DNA of 64,000 nt from Eutreptiella sp. 'Long Island Sound 2002' (taxonomy: Eukaryota; Euglenozoa; Euglenophyceae; Eutreptiales; Eutreptiaceae). The stretch is taken from positions 25,409,349 through 25,473,348 of the forward strand of contig OZ038399.1 in the NCBI GenBank assembly GCA_964036045.1, given 5' to 3'. The position numbers and the translations under genes are program-made. Below the pieces are notes generated by a model. That model was not told the DNA's origin and made no database searches. It saw only the letters and a program-made list of their open reading frames with translations. This document shows, piece after piece, positions 1 to 11,600 of this stretch. How positions within the stretch are numbered: position 1 is the stretch's first letter; every line of letters starts with the position of its first letter.

Positions 1-270
1 CCAATGTGCCGGCACTGGGAACAAAATTAGGCTCAAGAAAAGAGTCCTGACAAGGCCATGGCCAACGTTGGTGCCACCATTATACGCCACCAAGGCACTG
101 GGATGGGGCCAACATAATAGCATGCTTATACGCTCCACCATTGGCACACCAAACAAGCGGAGGAAAATATACCCCACAAAACATGCACCCGCTACAAGTA
201 GTTGCGAGATGCACGCTTGTTGATCAAGTCAGCTTTTGTGTCGCTAGATTTGGGCTTCACACCAGGAATG
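1..270. other. No gene recognised
   Basis: AT-moderate sequence with no convincing coding frame. It lies downstream (minus sense) of the decayed protease gene and may be the 3' part of the same transposon, but no terminus could be found. Confidence 0.3.
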
Positions 271-273
271 GTG

Positions 274-1975
274 TTAAGCTGACGCGGTGCGCAACTCCGC
301 TACTAGCTGCTTGGCCGGCTCATTGATTGAAAGCTGGTCACGCTCCAGCTGACCAGATGCATCTCTCGGGTAGCCATCTGGCACCTTGCGCCACTCTCCA
401 CGGATGTGGACCTTGGGACGGGCGTCCTTCCCTGTGGGAGTGGCTATGGAAGGTTGCGCCTTGGCCTCCGGGCCTTCCACACTTTGCTTGGCGGAGGCCT
501 CCTTGCCTTCGAGTGGGGTGGGGGGGCCCTGAACACTCTCCTCGATCCCCGAAAGTGAAACTTCATCTTGGGTGTTGAGGGGGGGGGGGGGGCTCAGGAG
601 GGCAAGGAAGCTCGGTCACACCCTCCAAATCATCACCAAGCGATTCAATGACGCGCACAGTGCGATCAACGTCAACAATGCTCAACACATAGTCGACAAA
701 ACCTGGACCCACTGGGGTGAGGGGCACATCCCTGGTGATCCACCACCAGGTTTGTGATGCGCAAGCTCACAAAACTACAAGACCAACCGTCCTTTTGGAA
801 TCCCAAGGCCCAGTGCTTGGTGGTTAAGCAAAGTGTCTTGAGCGCCGTTAAGAAGGGACGGATCAAGTGAATGGGGCACAAGGGTTCCTAAACCTAAATA
901 ATGAAACGCTCCAACCGGACACAACAATCAAAGGCACACACAAACCAATGCAACCCTTGATTGTCATTGCTATTAACCACAAAAGTGTGGCAACGGCACA
1001 AAGCCATGTTGCCTAGTTTGGAGCCAAATTCAACCATTTGCATCCACCTGAACACTCTCTTGATATATGCAATCGCAAGAGTCCACGCACGTGGTTCACC
1101 AATTTCCATGTGGTAGAGTTCTTGGTTCAACCAACAAAGATATCCTTGTCCGTCAACCAATTTCCCACCGCCAAAGGGGTTGTTTCGCTCGGGATGGTTC
1201 TCCGAGTACGCCTTTTGGAAGTGGGAGGGCTGACAGGGGGTGCACTTGGCAAGGCCTTCTTTCCCTTCACCTTCTTCTGTGGCATAGGGGTGGCACTTGG
1301 CAAAGCCTTCTTTCCCTTCTCCTTCTGCCATGGCACATGGGCCGTTGGGGGGGGCGCAAAGAGGTCCACCTCCGAAACAGATGACGGGACCTCTTTTTTC
1401 CTCACCTCCTTACCCAGGGCAGAGGCCAAAAGTTGATTAGGAAGGAGGTCCAACTCCTCGTCACTAGACAAGGGTTCCTTTGGGAGGGTGGCGGTCAAAA
1501 CCTCCTCAACGTCTACCTCCTAACACCACTTTTGAAACAACCACTTGTCCGTGTTGGGGTGGGCCATACCACGAACGGGACACACTAGAGTGGGCGGGCA
1601 AAAACCACACCCAATGCATGCACCATACGTACACGGCCTTGTGACATTGGCCACACACATAAGGGGGCCGAAAGAGGTTTGGGCAATGCAGTTATTCCGA
1701 TGCACCTCCATGCTATCAACTTTTTGGGGCACAACAAGATTAGTGGAGTCAGCCTCACCATCACCGGGTGCCTTGTTAGGGGGGCGGGCGGTCTAGCTCT
1801 CCGGGGCAAGCGTGGGGACATCAGCGCTGCTATCGGCATCACTACCGTCCACTACCTTACGGCGGCATTTCGCAGGCGCCTTTTTTCTCTGTGACACAAG
1901 TTTCTCTGGCTGGCATATGCCGACCTTTTTCGATGGCTCGGCACGCTCGGTCACGTTGCACTCAATATGGCCCAA
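274..1975 (-). pseudogene. Decayed Ulp1/C48-type cysteine protease gene of a probable transposon
   Basis: Read on the minus strand, 1498-1127 gives a Lys/Ser/Pro-rich tail ending in WLTDKDI, the usual entry motif of Ulp1-type proteases. After a frameshift near 1130 the domain continues in the next frame with WLNQELYH, then a catalytic-type His-Trp (His codon 948-950, context GLHWFVCAFD), and then QKDGWSCSF with the catalytic-type Cys at 777-779. That second frame is interrupted only by two TAG codons at 894-896 and 888-890, where the family normally has Trp-rich sequence before a WDPL-like motif. Upstream pieces include a Cys-rich segment (1732-1520, with CGFCPP and HPNTDKWLF) and basic or acidic low-complexity stretches (1975-1793 and 480-274) that may belong to the same protein. 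C48 proteases are commonly carried by eukaryotic DNA transposons such as Mutator-like elements. The transposon type is not determined here because no transposase or termini are visible. Confidence 0.6.
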
Positions 1976-2099
1976 ACTAAAACGGCGTTGGGCAACAATC
2001 TCCCATGAGTACTACCGGTGCCCCATAATTATTTCCCCGTAGGGACCGGCAAACGTTATTTCTAGGGAGGACGAAGCATGGGAGTCAATTACCCCTACA

Positions 2100-2650
2100 C
2101 TTCAGCAGAGAACAAATCAGCAGTGGACCACAAGTGGGCCAAGTGGCTACATAACCCCTGCTGCCTGGGGGATCCCCACTGCTTCAAAGCGACGAAATCG
2201 GAAGTGGCCCACAAGTGGGCCACTTGGCTGCATAACCCCTATTGCCTAGGGGTCCCCGACGCTTCAGAGCGGTGCACAAAATTAGAAGTGGCCCACAAGT
2301 GGACCGGGTGGCTACAAAACTCTTACCAACTGGGGGGTCTCTGCCGCTTTAGAGCACGGGAGAAAATCAGAAGTGGCCCACAAGTGGGCAAGGTGCCTAC
2401 ATAACCCCTGCCGCCTGGGGGTCCCCAGCGCTTCAAAGCGGGGGACAACATCAGAAGTGGCCCACAAGTGGGCCGGGTGGCTGCATAACCCCTGCCGCCT
2501 GGGGGGTCCGCAGCGTTTCAAAGCGGGGGACAAAATCGGAAGTGGCCCACAAGTGGGCCACTTGGCTGCATAACCCCTATTGCCTAGGGGTCCCCAACGC
2601 TTCAGAGCGGGGCACAACATCAGAAGTGGCCCACAAGTGGGCCGGGTGGT
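2100..2650. repeat. 84-bp satellite, about 6.5 copies
   Basis: Units begin near 2122, 2201, 2285, 2370, 2454, 2539 and 2623, giving a spacing of 79 to 85 bp. Each unit centres on the near-palindrome GGCCCACAAGTGGGCC (7-bp arms, 2-nt centre), followed by a conserved 'GGGTGGCTGCATAACCCCTG' block. The array stops mid-unit at about 2648, where the end of an inverted-repeat element begins. Short open frames here come from the repeat. Confidence 0.9.
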
Positions 2651-2735
2651 ACCGAATCAAATTAGGTACCAAATTAATACGGCCCCTACGCCCGCTGTAG
2701 CCTGGACAAGGCTGTAGCTTATACAAGGGCCATAA
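2648..2735. mobile_element. Partial copy of poly(C)-ended inverted-repeat element, family A (right end)
   Basis: Matches the right end of the element at 22512-22885: it shares TACCGAATCAAATTAGG, AAATTAATACGG and the terminal GTAGCTTATACA block. The left part is missing and has been replaced by the 84-bp satellite. Confidence 0.6.
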
Positions 2736-2782
2736 AGCAACGGATACAGAGCTCACATATGCTCCCGTGTCACAGGCATAGG

Positions 2783-2836
2783 GGGCGTTGTCGCACGGTG
2801 CGCGCACGGTGCGTGCACGGTGCGCGCACGGTTCAA
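2783..2836. repeat. GCGCACGGT short tandem repeat (left edge of insert)
   Basis: Four near-identical 9 to 12-bp units ending in GGTTCA. A second block of the same repeat lies at 3530-3563 in the same orientation, also ending in GGTTCA, so the two bracket the insert. Confidence 0.7.
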
Positions 2837-2899
2837 TGTTTTTGGGATGGTTGCCCAACTTGTACCCCATTGAATAGCCCCCATAGAAACACACCCAGG

Positions 2900-3092
2900 G
2901 TCCTGATTTCTGCACCTTGCAGTCCATACTGGCATACCAGGATTCTTCAATTTTTAGTCTGATGCTTGTCACAGGTTCCAGGGTCCTATTTTCTGCACCC
3001 TGCAGCCCCTATTGGCGTACTGGGAATTTTTTTTTTGAATCTGATGCTTGTCACAGGTTCCAGGCTCCCAATTTCTGCACCTTGCACGCACC
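2900..3092. repeat. About 86-bp tandem repeat, 2.3 copies
   Basis: The unit runs from ATTTCTGCACCTTGCAG through CTGATGCTTGTCACAGGTTCC. Copies start near 2903, 2989 and 3068; the second has an expanded T run. A related fragment occurs at about 38090. Confidence 0.75.
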
Positions 3093-3160
3093 TCCGTAAC
3101 AAACCATGCACAGGCGACAACACAAGCGACAACACCAGTTGGGTTACGGGAATTTCAATT

Positions 3161-3475
3161 TCATCCGCCACAGCATTCTGGCTCATGATCATCAATTCTA
3201 GGGGCTTCAGCTTCCACTTCAGGTAATTGGGGCTCCAGCAAAGCGTCCATCGGCGCCTCATGGTGCACAGGTTGGGGGGAATCGGGGCTCTCAGCAGTCA
3301 CAATTGCAAACTCCAACCGCTCCTCGGGTGCATGCTCGTACAAGACCTCTTCACCACCCAATTCGTACCGAATAGAGACGCAACTCCCACCTCTTGGAGA
3401 AGGGTCAACGACAGTGGCCGACACCCTATCCCCGTTGGAGCGGTGGTAGTACACAGGCAGTCCGGCGACAAGCTA
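3161..3475 (-). CDS. Coding fragment with an SH3/Tudor-like stretch, function unknown
   Basis: An open minus-strand frame of about 105 codons reading LVAGLPVYYHRSNGDRVSA, then a beta-rich segment with SIRYELGGEEV, then an acidic Pro/Glu tail ending in a Cys-Cys-Gly-Gly stop. The pattern 'YYHRSNGDRVSATVV...RYE...G' resembles small SH3-like or Tudor-like barrels sometimes found in transposon polyproteins, but I recognise no specific family. There is no good start codon, so it is either an internal/last exon or a transposon remnant. It lies inside the insert that splits a LINE 3' end (2783-3575), which favours a transposon origin. Confidence 0.4.
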
Positions 3476-3794
3476 GGGCAGCTCAGATTCAGGCATTGTG
3501 GATCTGGTGGACACAGAATACGCAAAAGGACGCACGGTGCGCGCACGGTGCGCGCACGGTTCAGGCAACACCCCCATATGGTCATCGCCACAAACTTCAG
3601 TTCAATGTTTGACCTTCTGCTCTGCAGTATTCCTCAAACGTGGGCCGAATGTTGCCTTGAGCTCACCGCAGTCAGCGGCTATCGAATGTTTCTTGGCCCG
3701 TTTGGATAGGCCTACAAGCCTACGCCCCCCATTGGATCGGTTAGGCAGGCATCCCAGAATAACAAAAACGACGGCTCCATGGCAGGCCAACCGG

Positions 3795-3876
3795 GACCTG
3801 GGCTCGAACCCGTGTTCTGTGGCGTGTGTGTGCAGTGCATTTCCGGTTTGCTGCTTGGCCGTCACCAATATAACCG
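3795..3876 (-). mobile_element. tRNA-derived SINE-like promoter remnant
   Basis: On the minus strand, GACGGCCAAGCAGC resembles a polymerase III A box (tRNA D-arm). About 45 nt further on, CACGGGTTCGAGCCC matches a B box/T-arm (GGTTCGANNCC). Between them is a CA-rich stretch in place of an anticodon arm. No closed acceptor stem can be drawn, so this is a SINE or tRNA-derived remnant, not a working tRNA gene. Confidence 0.4.
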
Positions 3877-3882
3877 TTTTCC

Positions 3883-3935
3883 CGTAGCTTATACAGGGGG
3901 GGGGGGGGGTACATATCCAACATAAAAAGCCTGTG
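3883..3935. mobile_element. Right terminus of a family A poly(C)/(G)-ended element
   Basis: CGTAGCTTATACAG, a run of G and TACAT are identical to the right end of the 22512-22885 copy. The sequence to the left is not the internal sequence of the other copies, so this is either a different subfamily or a chimera. Confidence 0.45.
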
Positions 3936-3939
3936 CACA

Positions 3940-5915
3940 GTGTGGTGTGGACCTCCTGGATAGCACACTCATGTGCTTAGACAGCGGTTGCATATTAAAT
4001 AGCCGCCGGTGAGAAAGTGGCATGGTGTGTTGTGTTGTTAAGTTGAGACGAAAAAAGGCCTGGCAATCTACCTGTCTTTTGTCTCAGCTCCGGGGAGATT
4101 TCAGCTGTGGACTTACCAACCTTTTGGTCTTGGTAGGGTATGTATGATCACCATCTCATTCTCATCAGCCCAGTGCAGACAGAAGTTGCATGCAGAGGCT
4201 AGGCGCCTTTCTGAACAGCGACACGAGGCAAATATGTGCGGTGGTTTGTGTGGGTTGCAGGCGCATGTGGTGCAGAGATGCAGCAGAGATGCGGCTTTGC
4301 GCATGTCTGGCAGACCGAGATATTGATGAGAGGTCACCCCACAACACCCATGGCTATGTCTGGCTGTTTTTCAAGGAACATTTGGCCGATATGTGTCACA
4401 AAAATGCCCAAAGCAGCACAAAGAACCTTGGCAATGTCCCTCCACAGCAGCATTTGGAGAAGCTGGAGGTCTGTGTGCAAACCAGGGTGACGAGTGCAGT
4501 GGGTCTGACAAATTGTTGAAGCACTGCTGCATCACACAAAAGGCAGATGTGGATGAGATTCGTGGCTAGGAAAGGATGTTCCCTTGTTGTCAAGTGGTAT
4601 CTGATCCTTGTTGTTGCCATTCTGTCGTTGTCGAAAAACAACAACGTGACGTATTCACCGTCTCGGTATGAAACATGTGAACCAACACAGCATCCACCAC
4701 ACAGCATGGACATGTTGGAGAGGAGCAGCCCTGGGATCCCAACAAAGACACCTCAAAACACTGGCCACACATCACGCTTCATTTTGAGGCATAGATGTTG
4801 CCCCCCCAAACCGGGGCGGAAAGAATTACCCTGTGCCTTCGGCTCCCTCTTCTTGTGTGCCCACATGGTCGCCACTTGGCCACGATCTGACAAAAAAAGA
4901 AGGGGCGGAGGGGGTCAAGTGTGCAGGACAGGCCTGCCACCCCCGGACATCACAACTGGTCCTGTAATTAATTGCTGCTTGTTCCCAGCACCATAAAATT
5001 TTGTGTAGTTTGACCTGCAGCACGTCATGCCCCCCCCCCCCCCTGTCCAAACACCACGGCGACCCCGTGTTTCCCCACTTTTGTGCCTTTTTTGGAACAA
5101 TCGGTTCAGTTCCCATCCAATCAAGAATGTGTTTTGTAGCTTTGTGCAGGCTGCAGGAAGGGTGGCTATAATTTTTTTTCTTGTGTCCTGGGGTGTATGC
5201 TGGCCTGTTGTCAGAAACAATTCCCATTTCACAGCCTGCAACATGTGTTCCGTGGTAGGTGCCGCATGGTAACACAGGCTTGTCCAAACACGGCAATCCC
5301 GTGTTCCCGCACTTTTGCCCCCTCAACCACTGTGTTAAGACAAGGGGGGGGGGGGTAGTATGCAAACACCAATTTCCAAATACCACTTGACCCTTTCCCC
5401 ACAGGCATTCAGGGAAACTGGAAAAAAAAGAGGGCTGGGTGAGAAACGCAACAGTGGACCGCAAACACTGATTCCAGTCCATATGGCGGTCATGTCACGG
5501 GTGAGCATCCAGCGAGGACTTTCACTCTCCAGCCAGCCGAGGCTGCAACAGAGCCTTCGTTGCCGACGGTGAACCACACTAGTGAATGCGCTAATGAGAT
5601 GGCGTGCACACAAAAGCATAAAGAAAAACTGTGGTTGCACACACCCTTCCCCTGGCCATTGACTTGTCCTCAGCCACACATGCAGGACCAAAGTGAAAGC
5701 CATTCGTTTCAGCCCAAAGCAGCTTATGTCAGAAGGTCAGGATCAGGTCATGAGGGTAGGAGGACCTTGAAGCCCAGCCATCCCACGCTCCCCATGTGAC
5801 AAAATTACCCGAATGCCCCTTGTGCAAGCAACGCCCAAGTCAGATGAAAACACTGGTTAGATGGGGATAAGGTGCGCAGACAAAGCTGCACTGATGCATG
5901 ACACCAACTCAAGCA
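3940..5915. other. Intergenic, no supported gene
   Basis: Several frames of 60 to 218 codons exist, but none has a recognisable domain, a good start context or consistent composition. Poly(C)/(G) runs occur at 5029-5042 and 5344-5354. The minus strand around 4350-4490 reads briefly like decayed coding sequence but is broken by stops. Confidence 0.4.
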
Positions 5916-6274
5916 CCCCCCCCCCCCCCTGTTCAAGCTACGGAAAACTCCCACATTCATATGGTCCCTACGTATACTGTAGCTTAGACAAGGCCGCAGC
6001 TTGTGCGTACCACACACATGGTGAGCTGGTGCAAGAAAGGGGAATACAATGCACAAATGTCCCCAAAATCAGTGCTATGTGGCTTCAAGTGGGCAAACAC
6101 TCAAAAAAAATGTGTCCATGACTTTATGAAACTGGCAAATTCGTCACCAAACCCATGTCTCATGTGGCTGCACTACATTTGGTTCCGAATTACATGAGGT
6201 CCCAAATTTTGCCAAATTAATACGATCTCTACGCCCGCTGTAGCGTAGACAAAACCGTAGCTTAGACAGGGGGG
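5916..6274. mobile_element. Family A inverted-repeat element, copy 1 (about 360 bp)
   Basis: Begins with a C run followed by TGTTCAAGCTACGG and ends with CGTAGCTTAGACAGGGGGG, so the two ends are inverted repeats. Its interior aligns end to end with 22512-22885: GAGCTGGTGCAAGAAAGGGG, CCCCAAAATCAG and CAAACCCATGTCT occur in the same order. It has no coding capacity. It behaves like a MITE whose outermost bases are a C/G homopolymer. Confidence 0.7.
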
Positions 6275-6279
6275 TAGAA

Positions 6280-8567
<2,288 letters not shown>

Positions 8568-8697
8568 TCTGTACTTTTAGAGGTGGATCCTTGTGCAGCG
8601 TTGGGCTGGACGCCCCATTTGGCTCAGGTCTGCTGAGGCCTCTTTGTGACGTTGTTTCCCTCCCTTCTGCGGAATCAGAACCTCTGTATTTTACTGG

Positions 8698-11600
8698 CTA
8701 AGTATCCAGAGTGTTTGCTCTCCCGTGCCTCGTCACGAAAAGCGGGCGGGCGACATCCTCGGCCACGGTCTCCTCCAGCCCCCGTGGAACTGGGGCAGGT
8801 GGGGACGGAGGGGGGGGTGTTTTCGGCCTCCTGCGCTTGGGGGCTGGAGGGGTGGGGGGTTGGTGTGGGGACCTCAGCAGACCCGTTGAGATACGTGCAG
8901 GCCCTTGCAGGCGTGGTCGTTTGTTGGGCAGTTGTGCATGTGCAGCAAGTGGGCGTTTCCGGCGCGCAGGCACTGGGGTGCACACTTTATGGTGTCCCCG
9001 CTGACAGCAGTGGCGCACTCCCCTTTGCTTGAGTGTGCACCTCGGGCACGGTGGCAGGCCATGCAGTGGGCACAGTTGCAGTTGCGGTCTGCGTGCTATG
9101 TGGTCATCAGCGTGATGTCCCAGCGCACAGCACGCTTCAGCTGTGCGCCGAAATCTCTTGCAGGTCGTGCATGCGTCAGCCGAGTGCTGGGCACACTTTG
9201 ACGGATCAGCCGGCGGCGCCGGTGGTGGCCCCCTGTGTGTGTTTGCGCGCCTGCGTGTCCCGGTGTAGGGGCGCTGTGGGAGCTTCCCATCCCCTATCAC
9301 AGGGAAGAAATCAGCTGCAAAGGAGGAGCAGCCCCCCCCCCCTTTGGCAAAAGTGGTCTGCTCCGAGGGCGGGGCCAGCCCCAACTGCAGATTCCCCTGG
9401 AGTGCACGCTGTAGCCGATGCTCCTCCACTTCCTGCGCTGTTCTGCGTGGCCTGTGTGTGTGCGGGCGCAGTTTGTGTATCCTGTTGAGACCAACCTTGG
9501 TGGCCCATGTGCGCTCACAGTATGCCGCTAACTGCTGAACGTGCATGTTCATGGCACTGCGGCAAGTGAAATAAGGGCGGCAGTTCAGGCCGCAGAGTGC
9601 CGGCCCCCCCAAAGGAACTAAAGAGCTGCAGCGTGTGACCACACGCGCCGGATGCAAATGGCCTTTGGTGACCAGGCGCTGCGCATTTGCCATTGCCAGT
9701 CGTAAGACCCGGCCTCTCTCTTGCAGCGAAAGGGTGGTGCCCTTAAATTTTGCCTGTGGAGCGTGTGGGAGGGTGCGTTGCGCAAATTCCTCAAAGTCCA
9801 GTGCAAGTTCCAAGAACGTCACCGTGCCTGGTTCAGGGGCCCAGTGCAGTTCCCTCAGCCAGCGCAGCAGGTCCGCCAAAAAGGGCATTTCCCACTGCCA
9901 TTCCACCTTCTTAGGGGTACGCAAAAGAAGTAACCCTTTGTCTTCCGGTCTGGGGAGGGGTCCCACCAGTTGGTGGTACGGGTATTGCCGAAGCTGCTGT
10001 GAGAGGCTCGACCCCATGAAAAGCATGGGGGATTGTGTGTCTCGTAACTTGCGGGCCTGCAAGACGGCTACTAACATATTGTGCAGAGCTGTCATGAATG
10101 CGAGCGCTGTCCCTGACTTGACGCTGTCTGTGTCTAACTCTGGGGCTAACCCACAAAGTCGTAAACATGAGGGCCACTGGTCCATGAGGGGAAGGCCTGT
10201 GATCTGTGCTGCCGCCGTCCTGATGCCCGGCAGGTGGGTGTCCCGCACCGTGCTCCAGGCTGAACACTGCCAAAAAATGTGCTCCTCGTTTTCCGGAGCA
10301 TTGCCGCAGTACGGGCACGTGGATGTGGCTCGCATGCCACGTTGATAGGCCCGGAGGGCTGTCCAGGTTGCTCCTGATAGGATGCCCCGCAGGAGAGAGC
10401 GCTGTAGCTCTGTGGCAAATGACGCTATGCTGGGCTGGACCAGGCGCCGGCATGTGGTGTAATGAGCCCCCGCGAACAGGCGGGGACGCCTCTGAACCAG
10501 GCTGTCCAGCATTTGCGAGCGCAGCTGCTCACGTACCTCGTGCTTGACAGTGTTTTTATCCCCGTATAGGAGGAGGGGTTCCTGGCGCCCAGGCACTTTC
10601 CATCCCCACCATCCCTGCGTAGCGACCCAGCCACACTCCTGTGCTGTGGACATGGCTCGGCCGTATGGGCCGGAGCCTTTGTGAAATGATGTCATCTCCC
10701 AAATGGCCTGGGCTGTGATCTGTCCAGCACCCCTGGTGCGACACAGCTGGGATAGCCACAGGATGCGATGATACTTAAGTACCAGGGTGGGTGCAATCCG
10801 GTGCCCTTTGCACAGCAAGGTGAAAAAAATTTCTTTGGCCCTACCGGGCCGTGACCGTCCCCAAATGGTCTGCATGACCTTAGTCTCGAAGGGCAGGAGG
10901 TCTCTAGGCTGAAGTGGCACTATTTCTGCTGCGTGCAGGCCAGTGGCCGTGATCATTGTGGAGATGATGTCACATCTCCTTTCAAAATTGCCCTGAGCGC
11001 CATGCACCCTATCCAGGAGGCTGCAGGCTCTGGAAATCCTTTTCTTGATGAGCGGTCCCGAACAAGTCGCGTCCGTGGTGCGGACCCCCGCGCCCAGGGA
11101 CTTAAACTCAGAAGAGATAGGGAAGGGCACCCCCTGTAATGCTGCCTTCACTGGGTGACGGGCGTCTGACGAAAAACCGACAGATTTCTTCGCGTTCACC
11201 CCTTGACCCGTGTCCTCAAGCCAGTCAGTGGTGCAGCCTAGCAGGGGGGTGAGGGTATTGCTTCCGGCTGCAAACCCATAAGTGTCATCCGCATACCCAA
11301 GGGCAGTTAGGATGAAGTGCAGGGCCTGCGCTGGCTGATCGCTGGGGGGGAGGGCCTGTACTGCGACTTTGATGCCCTGTTGCTGTGCATCCAGCACCCG
11401 CTTCCAGACCGAGGTCAGGAGATTGATGAGTATCACACTCAATGGGCAGCCCTGGAGGATGCCATTGGTGGCATCGAAAAAACTGGCCAAACACCCCATT
11501 ATTTTAAAGCACCTTGTGAGAGTGCGATACATGCCAGAGAGGGCCCTGTGTGTGCCCAAATCCATCCCCTGCGTCAGTGCAATATGCAGTACAATGGATT

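Larger units (their letters stand above)
2733..3700 (-). mobile_element. Truncated LINE 3' end, split by an insertion of about 0.8 kb
   Basis: Two blocks, 2733-2782 and about 3576-3700, match consecutive parts of the 3' flank of the second LINE (59968-60110) in the same order and orientation. Shared strings include AAGCAACGGATAC, ACAGGC, GGTCATCGC and GCTATCGAATGTTTC. Between them lies foreign sequence (about 2783-3575) with GCGCACGGT repeats at both edges. This looks like a 5'-truncated relative of that LINE with something inserted in it. Confidence 0.5.

Noticed and set aside
4826-5482. 218-codon minus frame
   Set aside because: Crosses two homopolymer runs, no domain, no start context, and composition like the flanking non-coding DNA.
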